Positions 1-5,085 of a DNA stretch of 5,085 nucleotides are shown here, piece by piece. Below the pieces are notes generated by a model that made no database searches, had not been told where the DNA came from, and worked only from the letters and a program-made list of their open reading frames with translations. Positions within the stretch are counted from its first letter, which is position 1, and every line of letters begins with the position of its first letter. The position numbers were made by a program, and so were the translations under genes. The stretch is from contig JBOGED010000625.1 of the NCBI GenBank assembly GCA_050743625.1, positions 1 through 5,085 of the forward strand, in the 5' to 3' direction. The DNA comes from JBOGED01 sp050743625 (GTDB lineage: Bacteria; Actinomycetota; Nitriliruptoria; Euzebyales; Egibacteraceae).

Positions 1-1256
1 GAGGGACGCGCGGCGGAGGCCGCCCCGCTCGCCCTGCGCGCCGTCGAGGCCGCCGAGCGATTGGAGCGGCACGAGGTCGCATGCGAGGCCCTGGAGGTGA
101 TCGGTCGGGCCGCCCGGCTGCGCGACCTCACCACGGCCGAGGCGGCGGTACCGCATCGCCGACACCCACGGCCTCACCCTCTGGCGCATCCGCGCCCTTC
201 ACGAGCTGGGCACCATCGACCTGCTCGACGAGCGCGGCGGTGACCGGCTCGAGGCCGCCCGGGACGCCGCCGTCGCCGCGGGAGCGCTCGGAGGTCGACC
301 TGCAGCTCGTCGGCATCCACTGGATCCGTCACGAGATGGACGAGGTGCTGCGGGTCGTGACCCGGTGCGTCGCGGCCAGCCGGCGGCTGCGCTTGCCGAT
401 CCTGGCCAAGGCCCTGCTCGACCTCGCCGGTGTGCACGCCGTGGCCGGGCACCGGGAGGAGATGGAGGAGGCGATCGCCGAGGCGCGCGCGGTTGCCCCG
501 GACGATCCGGAGGTCAACGCTGGCGCGCTGGGCAACGTGTACGCCTACTGGTGGCTGCGCGAGGCCGACGACGCTCGGGCGACCGAGGCGCTCGACGGTG
601 CGATGGTGATCTACCGGGGTCAGCCGGGGCTGCCGTGCACCCTCCGTGGCATGTGGGCGCTGCTCCGAACGGTCATGGGGGACGGCGAGGAGGCTCGTGA
701 CGAGGTCCGCGCCGGCCCCCAGCTCACCATGCGGATCAACCGGCGCACGCTCCAATACGCCGACGCGGTCGCGCTGGGGCAGGCGGGACAGGCGGCCGAG
801 GCGGGGGAGGCGTTCGCGGCGGCCGAGGCGGCGGTCCGCATCCCTGGGTCCTGGGAGCACCAGCACACTCTCCGGCTCGTCGCCGGGGCCGCGCTGCGGG
901 ACGGCTGGGGTGAGCCGGTCGCCTGGCTGCGGCAGGCTCTCGGCTGGTTCGATCATCATGGCCAAGAGCGGGCGGCCTCGGCTTGCCGGGCGCTATTGCG
1001 CCAAGCCGGCGTCACGGTGCCACGCCGGGGCCGCGGCGACGCGAGCGTCCCGGATGAGCTGCGTGCGCTCGGGATCACGAGCCGCGAGATGGACGTGCTG
1101 CGGCTCGTGTCCGCCGGTCTCTCGAACCCTGAGATCGCCGCCGAGCTCTACCTGTCCCCACGCACCGTCGACAACCACGTGGGAAGGCTCCTCGCGCGCA
1201 CCGGCGCTCGCGGCCGAGCCCAGCTCGCCGCCCTGGTGACGCGTATCGAGCGTTAA
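1..1256 (+). pseudogene. LuxR-family (MalT/LAL-type) transcriptional regulator, 5' partial, two frameshifts
   Basis: This is the C-terminal two thirds or so of a large ATP-dependent LuxR regulator; the AAA/P-loop part would lie left of the window. The sequence shows alanine/arginine-rich TPR-like helices and then a LuxR helix-turn-helix at about 1066-1250 (motif TSREMDVLRLVSAGLSNPEIA, then LSPRTVDNHV), followed by TAA. The protein is split over three frames: frame 1 up to about 148 (ending LRDLTTAEAA), frame 2 from 149 to about 290 (YRIADTHGLTLWRIRALHELG to AAVAAGAL), and frame 3 from 291 (EVDLQLVGIHW) to the stop. Each stretch reads as the next piece of the same family. Frame 1 runs into a stop at 241-243, so normal translation would give no full protein. 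The C-terminal piece alone might still be made from an internal start such as the ATG near 336. Family assignment is firm. Whether the breaks are real or sequencing errors cannot be told here. Confidence 0.8.
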
Positions 1257-1355
1257 CCGTGCGCCCGCACACGCTGAAGTTGAGTAGATCCGCGGATCCG
1301 GCATGCGGCGGCCGAGAGGACGCTACGGGGTCGGTGATCCTCGCAAGGAGCGCTC
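1257..1355 (+). promoter_or_regulatory. Gap before the hydrolase gene, with a 12-base palindrome
   Basis: This 99-base gap lies between the regulator gene and the hydrolase gene. It contains a perfect palindrome, GATCCGCGGATC, at 1287-1298, and a strong Shine-Dalgarno AAGGAG at 1345-1350, five bases before the ATG at 1356. LuxR-type regulators often control the neighbouring genes, so the palindrome is a possible operator, but that is inference. I see no convincing -35/-10 pair. Confidence 0.3.
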
Positions 1356-1928
1356 ATGGATACCCGGGTCGACGAGATCGCGGATGGCATCTACCGCGTG
1401 TCCACCTACTTTCCCGAGGTTGCGCCACCCGCCGGGTTCACGTTCAACCAGTTCTTGATCGACGCGGACGAGCCCTTGCTGTACCACTGCGGGCAGCGAG
1501 CGCTGTTCGGCGCGGTATCCGCCGCGGCGGCGCGCATCGTTCCCGTCGAGCGGCTGCGCTGGATCGCGTTCGGCCACGTCGAGGCCGACGAGTGCGGCTC
1601 GATGAACGCCTGGCTCGCGGCCGCACCCCACGCGGAGGTCGCCCACGGCGTGCTCGGCTGTGAGCTGTCGCTCAACGACATGGCCGACCGGCCACCCCGA
1701 GCGCTGGAGGACGGCGAGGTGCTCGACCTCGACACGCCCGCACGTGCCGCACAACTGGGAGTCCCGGGTGCTGTTCGAGGAGACCACGGGGACGTTGCTC
1801 TGCGGCGACCTGTTCACCCAGGTCGGCGACCGGCCACCCGAGGCGACGGCGCGGCCGCGCTCCGCGACCTCGCCGCCCACTACGACCAGCGGCTCCGCGC
1901 CGCACTTACCGAAGGAGCAATCCAATAA
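1356..1928 (+). pseudogene. MBL-fold metallo-hydrolase, frameshifted and internally deleted
   Basis: This is a metallo-beta-lactamase-fold hydrolase of the type with an H-x-E-x-D metal motif, as in the flavodiiron/ODP branch. The motif is seen as FGHVEADECG at about residues 70-79 from the ATG, followed by a second His region (EVAHG). Up to about 1737 the protein reads in frame 3. An extra C in the CCC at 1737-1739 then moves the homologous reading to frame 1, giving HVPHNWESRVLFEETTG and GDLFTQVGD. At about 1825-1842 it returns to frame 3 for the tail GDGAAALRDLAAHYDQRL. From memory of the family, a stretch of some 50-60 residues, including the last His ligand (MHG), should lie between these two parts, and several residues also seem missing just before DTP. 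The two shifts cancel, leaving one open frame whose middle third is nonsense. The start is supported by AAGGAG five bases upstream. The substrate is unknown. The product would almost certainly be inactive. Confidence 0.75.
1911..1927 (+). promoter_or_regulatory. Shine-Dalgarno plus altered start (ATA) of the VOC gene
   Basis: GAAGGAG at 1911-1917 is followed after seven bases by ATA at 1925-1927, which opens the VOC reading frame. The hydrolase stop TAA (1926-1928) overlaps it. A single G at 1927 would turn this into ATGA, the usual four-base stop/start overlap of coupled actinobacterial genes, and the protein would then begin MIPELAATHHTAITV. This site decides the start called for the VOC gene. 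Confidence 0.6.
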
Positions 1929-2338
1929 TCCCTGAGCTCGCCGCCACGCATCACACCGCGATCACCGTCACCGACCTCGAGGCCAGCGTCGCCTGGTACG
2001 AGCAGGTCTTCGGGCTCATGAAGTTCATGGAGGACCCGCACCCCGGCGGCTACACGATCTTGCTCATGGAGGCGCGGTCGCAGGTCATCATCGCCGTGCA
2101 CCGCCACGACGCGAACGAGGGCGAGCGGTTCGCCGAGACCCGCACCGGCCTCGACCACATCGGCTGGTCGGTACCGCGGCGCGAGGACCTCGACGCGTGG
2201 GAGGCTCGCCTGAGGGAGCACGGCGTGACCTTCACCCCGACCGTCGACGTCGAGGAGCAAGGCATCCGGTTCTCCGTGCTGGTGTTCCGCGACCCCGACA
2301 ACATCCAGCTCGAGCTGTGCTGGATGCCCGAGAACTAG
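1925..2338 (+). CDS. VOC-family (glyoxalase/bleomycin-resistance fold) protein with a non-canonical ATA start
   Basis: This is a protein of the vicinal oxygen chelate superfamily: metal-dependent dioxygenases, glyoxalases, epimerases or antibiotic-binding proteins. The frame encodes 137 residues with the two expected beta-alpha-beta modules. Likely metal ligands are His10 (in HHTAITVTDLEASVAWY), His78 (GLDHIGWSV) and Glu130 (IQLELCW), and DPDN precedes the last strand as is usual in this fold. Length and motifs look complete. Between the Shine-Dalgarno and 2018 there is no in-frame ATG, GTG, TTG or CTG. The first ATG, at 2018, would drop the first strand and helix including His10, so I place the start at the ATA behind GAAGGAG. 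It is coupled to the hydrolase gene, and the two probably formed an operon. Its substrate cannot be told. With an AUA start, expression would be poor, so it may be on the way to a pseudogene. Confidence 0.75.
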   Translation: MIPELAATHHTAITVTDLEASVAWYEQVFGLMKFMEDPHPGGYTILLMEARSQVIIAVHRHDANEGERFAETRTGLDHIGWSVPRREDLDAWEARLREHGVTFTPTVDVEEQGIRFSVLVFRDPDNIQLELCWMPEN

Positions 2339-2398
2339 GTATCAAGGTGGGACTTCGGATCTCTTCTGGGCGGCGGGCTGTTCGGTCGGCACGATGAC

Positions 2399-2404
2399 GG
2401 GAGG
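2399..2404 (+). promoter_or_regulatory. Shine-Dalgarno that sets the cupredoxin start
   Basis: GGGAGG lies eight bases before the ATG at 2413. A GTG at 2404-2406 is also in frame but overlaps this site, so the ATG is preferred. The 74-base gap since the VOC stop shows no clear promoter. Confidence 0.65.
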
Positions 2405-2412
2405 TGTGGGCG

Positions 2413-3459
2413 ATGGCCACACGACGGTGGGCATGGTTAGGCATCGCGATAGTCGGGTTGGCGGCGTGTTCGCCGCCGGGCTCGGGGCAACAGCAGTCGC
2501 CGCCGGCGGACCCGCCGGCTCAGGAGTACACGGTGCTGGCGGACGCGGAGGCTCCGCCGGGAATCCAGATCTCCGCCTACTTCCCTGGGACGCTCCAGGC
2601 ACGGGCCGGTGACACGATCCGGTTCGAGAACCGCGGCCCCAACGCGCCGCACACGATCACCTTCGGCGTCGCAGCGCACCGCAGTGACGCTCCGCTGCCG
2701 GTTACCAGCGACGGCCAGCTCAACCCTGTCGTCTTCGGGCCGTGCGTTACGTCACAGGCGCCGACCGCCGGCTTGGCTGCCTGCCCTGAGCCGCCCGGCG
2801 GCCCACCCCCGGTCTTCGACGGCCAAGGCCTGTGGAACTCGGGAGTCCTCGCACCGGCCGCTCCCTCGGTGCCCGCGGACCAAACCTCGACTGTGGTCCG
2901 GCTGGCCGACGACATCGCCCCTGGTCGCTACGCCTACGTGTGCCTGCTCCACCCGCTGATGAATGGCGTGGTCGAGGTCGTCGACGGCTCGTCGAGCCTC
3001 CCCTCCCCCGCCGAGATCGCTGAGGCCGGCGAGCGAGACGCGTCCGCGGCGATCTTGGCCGCGACCGCCGTCGAGCAACCCGAGGCGGCGGCCCCCGCGG
3101 GCGCCCGCGTCAACGCCGGATGGGGCGACGCGGTCGTCGCGGTCAACCAGTTCGGGCCGGGCAACATCACGGTGCCCGCCGGGACGACGGTGACCTGGAC
3201 GTCACGCAGCCCGTACGAGCCTCACACCATCACCTTCGGCCAGCCACCGTTCGCGGGCCCGGACGACCCGTCCTCCCTGATGCCCGGCGGCGCCACCCCA
3301 GGCGGCGACTACACCCGTGGGTTCGCGCACTCTGGCTTCATCGGCCCCGCCCCCGGGTTCCCGACCGACGCCTACGCGCTGCGGTTCACCACCCGCGGCA
3401 CCTACCACTACGTCTGCCTCCTCCACCCCGGCATGGAAGGCGACGTCACCGTCACCTGA
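2413..3459 (+). CDS. Two-domain cupredoxin (blue copper) lipoprotein
   Basis: This is probably an exported, membrane-anchored electron-transfer or copper-binding protein of 348 residues. The N-terminus has a short basic and hydrophobic signal with a lipobox (VGLAAC, lipidated Cys19), followed by a Pro/Gln/Ser-rich tether to about residue 38. Domain 1 (about 40-190) has His80 in APHTITFG and Cys177, His180, Met183 in YVCLLHPLMNG. Domain 2 (about 233-348) has His271 in EPHTITFG and Cys335, His338, Met341 in YVCLLHPGMEG. The C-x2-H-x2-M spacing is that of amicyanin-like cupredoxins, and both sites have all four ligands. An Ala/Glu-rich linker (about 191-230) joins the domains. Domain 1 carries a longer insert between its first His and its Cys, with two extra cysteines (111, 124) that could form a disulfide. 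The gene ends just before a hairpin terminator. The redox partner is unknown and the neighbours do not reveal it. Confidence 0.88.
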   Translation: MATRRWAWLGIAIVGLAACSPPGSGQQQSPPADPPAQEYTVLADAEAPPGIQISAYFPGTLQARAGDTIRFENRGPNAPHTITFGVAAHRSDAPLPVTSDGQLNPVVFGPCVTSQAPTAGLAACPEPPGGPPPVFDGQGLWNSGVLAPAAPSVPADQTSTVVRLADDIAPGRYAYVCLLHPLMNGVVEVVDGSSSLPSPAEIAEAGERDASAAILAATAVEQPEAAAPAGARVNAGWGDAVVAVNQFGPGNITVPAGTTVTWTSRSPYEPHTITFGQPPFAGPDDPSSLMPGGATPGGDYTRGFAHSGFIGPAPGFPTDAYALRFTTRGTYHYVCLLHPGMEGDVTVT

Positions 3460-3474
3460 CAGGGCCACACACCG

Positions 3475-3512
3475 AGGATCCGTCGCGTATAGGTGACGGA
3501 TCCTTTCGTTTC
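3475..3512 (+). terminator. Intrinsic-type hairpin terminator after the cupredoxin gene
   Basis: A ten-base perfect inverted repeat (AGGATCCGTC at 3475-3484, GACGGATCCT at 3495-3504) extends inward by a G-T and a C-G pair, leaving the six-base loop GTATAG. The T-rich run TTTCGTTTC follows. It lies 15 bases after the cupredoxin stop and between convergent genes. On the minus strand the hairpin lacks a U-tract, so it mainly serves the plus-strand transcript but may also slow the opposing one. Confidence 0.8.
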
Positions 3513-3531
3513 GGGCGCTTATGCGGTGAGG

Positions 3532-4425
3532 TCAGTCCTCAAGGATCGCCAGGTCGAGCTGGCGGAGGCGCGCGGGATCGGCGAGCACGTCGATCTCGAC
3601 GATCTTGCCGCCCGCGACCGTGAACCCCAATACCGAAAACGGCCGCCCATCCACAACCACCACAACCCCCGCGGCTCCATTCACCAGTGCCGGCCGCGCG
3701 AACCAGGCACGCCCCGAGAAGCCGCCACCGACCAGCGCCTGCCCGGCCACCGCCGGCGCACCACGAACCACTCTCGATGCGCCCACAGGCAGTGCACCGC
3801 GATCGGCTCGCAGCACAACGTCGGGGTCGAGCACCGCCACTAACGCATCGAAGTCACCGCCACGCGCGGCAGCCAGAAACGCGTCGACCACCGCTCGCTG
3901 GCGGCCGAGATCAGCATCAGGCACCGTGGCCGCCCCCTGCACCCGCCGGCGCGCGCGGCTGGCCAGCTGCCGCGCCGCGACCGGAGAGCGCCCCGCAATG
4001 GCAGCGATCTCGTCGAAGGGCACCGCGAACATGTCGTGCAGCACAAACGCGAGCCGCTCGGCGGGCGCCAGCGTCTCGAGCACTACCAGCAGCGCGAGAC
4101 CGACCGAGTCGGCTAGTAGCGCCTCATGCTCGGGGTCGACCCCGCCCTCGCGGCTGATGATCGGGTCGGGCACGTGCGCGTCCAGAGGCTCCTCGCGCCG
4201 CGACTTTCGTGAGCGCAGCATGTCCAGGCACACGCGTGCGACGACTGTTGTCAGCCATCCGCCGAGGTTCTCCACGCCGCTCGCGCCGGAGCGGCTAAGC
4301 CGCAGCCAAGTCTCCTGAACGGCGTCGTCCGCCTCGCTCAGCGAGCCAAGCATGCGGTAGGCCACCGCCCGCAGGTGGGCGCCGTGCGCGTCGAACCGCT
4401 CCGCCAGCGATTCGCCCTTGTCCAC
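3532..4425 (-). CDS. sigJ: ECF sigma factor with SnoaL-like C-terminal domain (SigJ / ECF41 type)
   Basis: This is an alternative RNA polymerase sigma factor of 297 residues. Region 2 is at about 10-77 (HLRAVAYRMLGSLSEADDAVQETWLRL, then WLTTVVARVCLDMLRSR). A linker with HVPDPIIS follows at 84-91, then region 4 at about 101-162 (LAPAERLAFVLHDMFAVPFDEIA, then AARQLASRARRRV). The SnoaL/NTF2-like domain spans about 175-297 and ends in DPARL at 283-287. In ECF41 sigmas this C-terminal domain, rather than a separate anti-sigma factor, modulates activity. I chose GTG at 4425: AAAGGA at 4433-4438 lies seven bases away, whereas GTG at 4431 is only one base from it. Longer readings to 4497 would cover the promoter. 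The gene is divergent from the carboxymuconolactone-decarboxylase-like gene, as is usual for ECF41, and an ECF41-type promoter lies upstream, suggesting autoregulation. The symbol follows the family name and does not imply proven orthology with the mycobacterial gene. Confidence 0.9.
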   Translation of the reverse strand: MDKGESLAERFDAHGAHLRAVAYRMLGSLSEADDAVQETWLRLSRSGASGVENLGGWLTTVVARVCLDMLRSRKSRREEPLDAHVPDPIISREGGVDPEHEALLADSVGLALLVVLETLAPAERLAFVLHDMFAVPFDEIAAIAGRSPVAARQLASRARRRVQGAATVPDADLGRQRAVVDAFLAAARGGDFDALVAVLDPDVVLRADRGALPVGASRVVRGAPAVAGQALVGGGFSGRAWFARPALVNGAAGVVVVVDGRPFSVLGFTVAGGKIVEIDVLADPARLRQLDLAILED

Positions 4426-4452
4426 GGTCACATCCTTTGGTCGCGTTCCGTC
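4426..4452 (+). promoter_or_regulatory. Predicted ECF41-type promoter for the carboxymuconolactone-decarboxylase-like gene
   Basis: GGTCACA (4426-4432), a 16-base spacer, then CGTC (4449-4452) matches the published ECF41 pattern TGTCACA/CGTC with one change in the first base. Transcription would start near 4458, leaving a leader of about 42 bases before the ATG at 4500. The match in sequence and spacing is seen directly. Its use by the adjacent sigma factor is inferred from the known ECF41 arrangement. Confidence 0.7.
4433..4438 (-). promoter_or_regulatory. Shine-Dalgarno of the sigma-factor gene
   Basis: AAAGGA on the minus strand is spaced seven bases from GTG 4425 and one base from GTG 4431, which favours the shorter start. 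The opposing plus-strand -35 element (4426-4432) lies in the spacer between this site and the start codon. Confidence 0.6.
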
Positions 4453-4460
4453 ATAGCAGT

Positions 4461-4487
4461 GACGAGCCAAACTCAGCCGATGTGACA
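4461..4487 (-). promoter_or_regulatory. Predicted ECF41-type promoter for the sigma-factor gene (autoregulation)
   Basis: Read on the minus strand, TGTCACA (4487-4481), 16 bases, then CGTC (4464-4461) is an exact match to the ECF41 pattern. The start would be near 4455, giving a leader of about 30 bases before GTG 4425. Its -35 element abuts the Shine-Dalgarno of the oppositely oriented gene. Confidence 0.75.
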
Positions 4488-4492
4488 AGGAG
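4487..4492 (+). promoter_or_regulatory. Shine-Dalgarno that sets the start of the carboxymuconolactone-decarboxylase-like gene
   Basis: AAGGAG lies seven bases before ATG 4500. An in-frame extension to a TTG at 4437 would begin inside the predicted plus-strand promoter, so it is rejected. Confidence 0.8.
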
Positions 4493-4499
4493 CGCAATT

Positions 4500-4958
4500 A
4501 TGCAAGCACGGATGAGCAACCCCGCGGTGACCGTTCCTGGCGCCATGCAGGCCATGCACGCCCTGAACGCGGCCGCGGAGAATACAGGCGTGCCGTCGCG
4601 GACGCGCGAGCTTGTCCACCTGCGCGCGAGCCAGATCAATGGCTGCAGCGTCTGCGTCGACATGCACCCTCGCCTCGCCAAGAAGGCAGGCGAGACAGAC
4701 GAGCGGCTCTTCGCGGTGGCAGCCTGGCGGGACACCCCCTACTTCACCGACGCCGAACGCGCCGCGCTGGCGCTCACCGAGTCCGTCACCCGGCTCAGCG
4801 ACCGCGCGGACCCGGTACCGGACGAGGTCTGGGACGAGGCCGCCCGGCACTACGACGAACCGGCGCTTGCGGCCCTGATCCTCTCGATCGCCTCGATCAA
4901 CGTCTGGAACCGCCTCAACGTCACCACCAAGCAGCCGGTCGGCGAGTGGACGCCCTGA
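4500..4958 (+). CDS. Carboxymuconolactone decarboxylase / AhpD-like family protein
   Basis: This is a small all-helical protein of 152 residues in the CMD/AhpD superfamily. The hallmark is Glu37 followed by Cys49-x2-Cys52-x3-His56 (RELVHLRASQINGCSVCVDMH), the redox-active CxxC plus His seen in AhpD-type peroxidase partners. True 4-carboxymuconolactone decarboxylases generally lack this cysteine pair, so a thiol/peroxide-reducing role is more likely than aromatic-acid breakdown. That is inference from the family. The C-terminal helices (SIASINVWNRLNVTTKQPVG) are typical of the group that pairs with ECF41 sigma factors. The gene is divergent from the sigma gene and sits behind an ECF41-type promoter, so it is very likely that sigma factor's main target. 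It appears complete, with no sign of damage. Confidence 0.9.
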   Translation: MQARMSNPAVTVPGAMQAMHALNAAAENTGVPSRTRELVHLRASQINGCSVCVDMHPRLAKKAGETDERLFAVAAWRDTPYFTDAERAALALTESVTRLSDRADPVPDEVWDEAARHYDEPALAALILSIASINVWNRLNVTTKQPVGEWTP

Positions 4959-5085
4959 GCGACAACGGGCAGCGCGGTCCGTCGTCGCGCCGGGCGGCCC
5001 GGGCCGCTGGTCGGGCGCCACGGGTTATGGCAGGCATCGGCCAAGCCGAGAAGAGCCCGTAGTTTGGGGGCTATGTCATTACGAG
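4959..5085. other. Right-edge region, no firm gene
   Basis: These 127 bases follow the carboxymuconolactone-decarboxylase-like gene. They contain the perfect palindrome GCGGCCCGGGCCGC at 4994-5007, which could act as a terminator hairpin but has no T-run after it. The segment after about 5055 is less GC-rich and includes GGGGG followed by ATG at 5073 (MSLR, running off the edge), a possible start of the next gene that cannot be judged from four codons. Confidence 0.25.

Noticed and set aside
174..965. Long minus-strand open frame opposite the LuxR regulator
   Set aside because: Composition is Arg/Pro/Gly-rich with no recognisable motif. It is the antisense shadow expected in GC-rich DNA, and the plus strand encodes a clear family.
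1287..1298. Palindrome GATCCGCGGATC as a proven operator or terminator
   Set aside because: It has no loop or T-run for a terminator, and a single 12-base palindrome in such GC-rich DNA is weak evidence for an operator, so it is only noted within the gap.
3605..4318. Plus-strand open frame of 237 codons opposite the sigma factor
   Set aside because: It is low-complexity Thr/Ser/Ala/Arg sequence with no motif or Shine-Dalgarno, and the sigma factor on the minus strand is unmistakable.
4426..4497. Longer N-terminus of the sigma factor starting at 4497
   Set aside because: It would place the predicted promoter inside the coding region, the extra residues do not look like the family, and GTG 4425 has a well-spaced Shine-Dalgarno.
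4473..5021. Minus-strand open frame opposite the carboxymuconolactone-decarboxylase-like gene
   Set aside because: It is an Arg/Gly/Asp-rich shadow with no family signature, and the plus-strand gene has a CxxCxxxH motif and a good ribosome-binding site.
5073..5085. Start of a new gene at ATG 5073
   Set aside because: Only four codons are visible before the edge. The preceding GGGGG is suggestive but not enough.

Overview
The window is about 5 kb of very GC-rich DNA with short intergenic gaps, frequent GTG/ATG starts behind clear Shine-Dalgarno sites, and protein families typical of soil actinomycetes (a large LuxR-type regulator, a SigJ/ECF41-type sigma factor, a carboxymuconolactone-decarboxylase-like protein). 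It looks like an actinobacterial chromosome. The genus cannot be read from the sequence.

Left part (1-2338): three co-directional genes, all damaged. A MalT/LAL-type LuxR regulator enters from the left edge and carries two frameshifts (near 145-150 and 287-291), with an intact C-terminal helix-turn-helix. After a 99-base gap comes a metallo-beta-lactamase-fold hydrolase with a one-base insertion at 1737-1740 and an apparent internal deletion around 1825-1842 that removes the last metal-ligand region. The two shifts cancel, so a misleading 190-codon open frame remains. Directly coupled to it is a VOC (glyoxalase/bleomycin-resistance fold) protein whose body is intact but whose start appears to have changed from ATG to ATA inside what would have been an ATGA stop/start overlap. 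This is either a decaying operon with its regulator or a stretch of poor consensus sequence.

Middle part (2413-3531): an intact lipoprotein with two cupredoxin domains, each with a full His-Cys-His-Met type 1 copper site, followed by a strong hairpin terminator. The terminator separates it from the convergent sigma-factor gene.

Right part (3532-4958): a divergent pair made of an ECF sigma factor with a SnoaL-like C-terminal domain (minus strand) and a CxxCxxxH carboxymuconolactone-decarboxylase/AhpD-like protein (plus strand). This is the classic ECF41 pairing. The gap between them holds two matches to the ECF41 promoter pattern (TGTCACA, 16 bases, CGTC), one per strand, each with exactly 16 bases of spacing and arranged symmetrically face to face. 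The sigma factor probably drives both itself and its partner from overlapping promoters. The last 127 bases hold a 14-base palindrome and possibly the first codons of another gene, but nothing firm.
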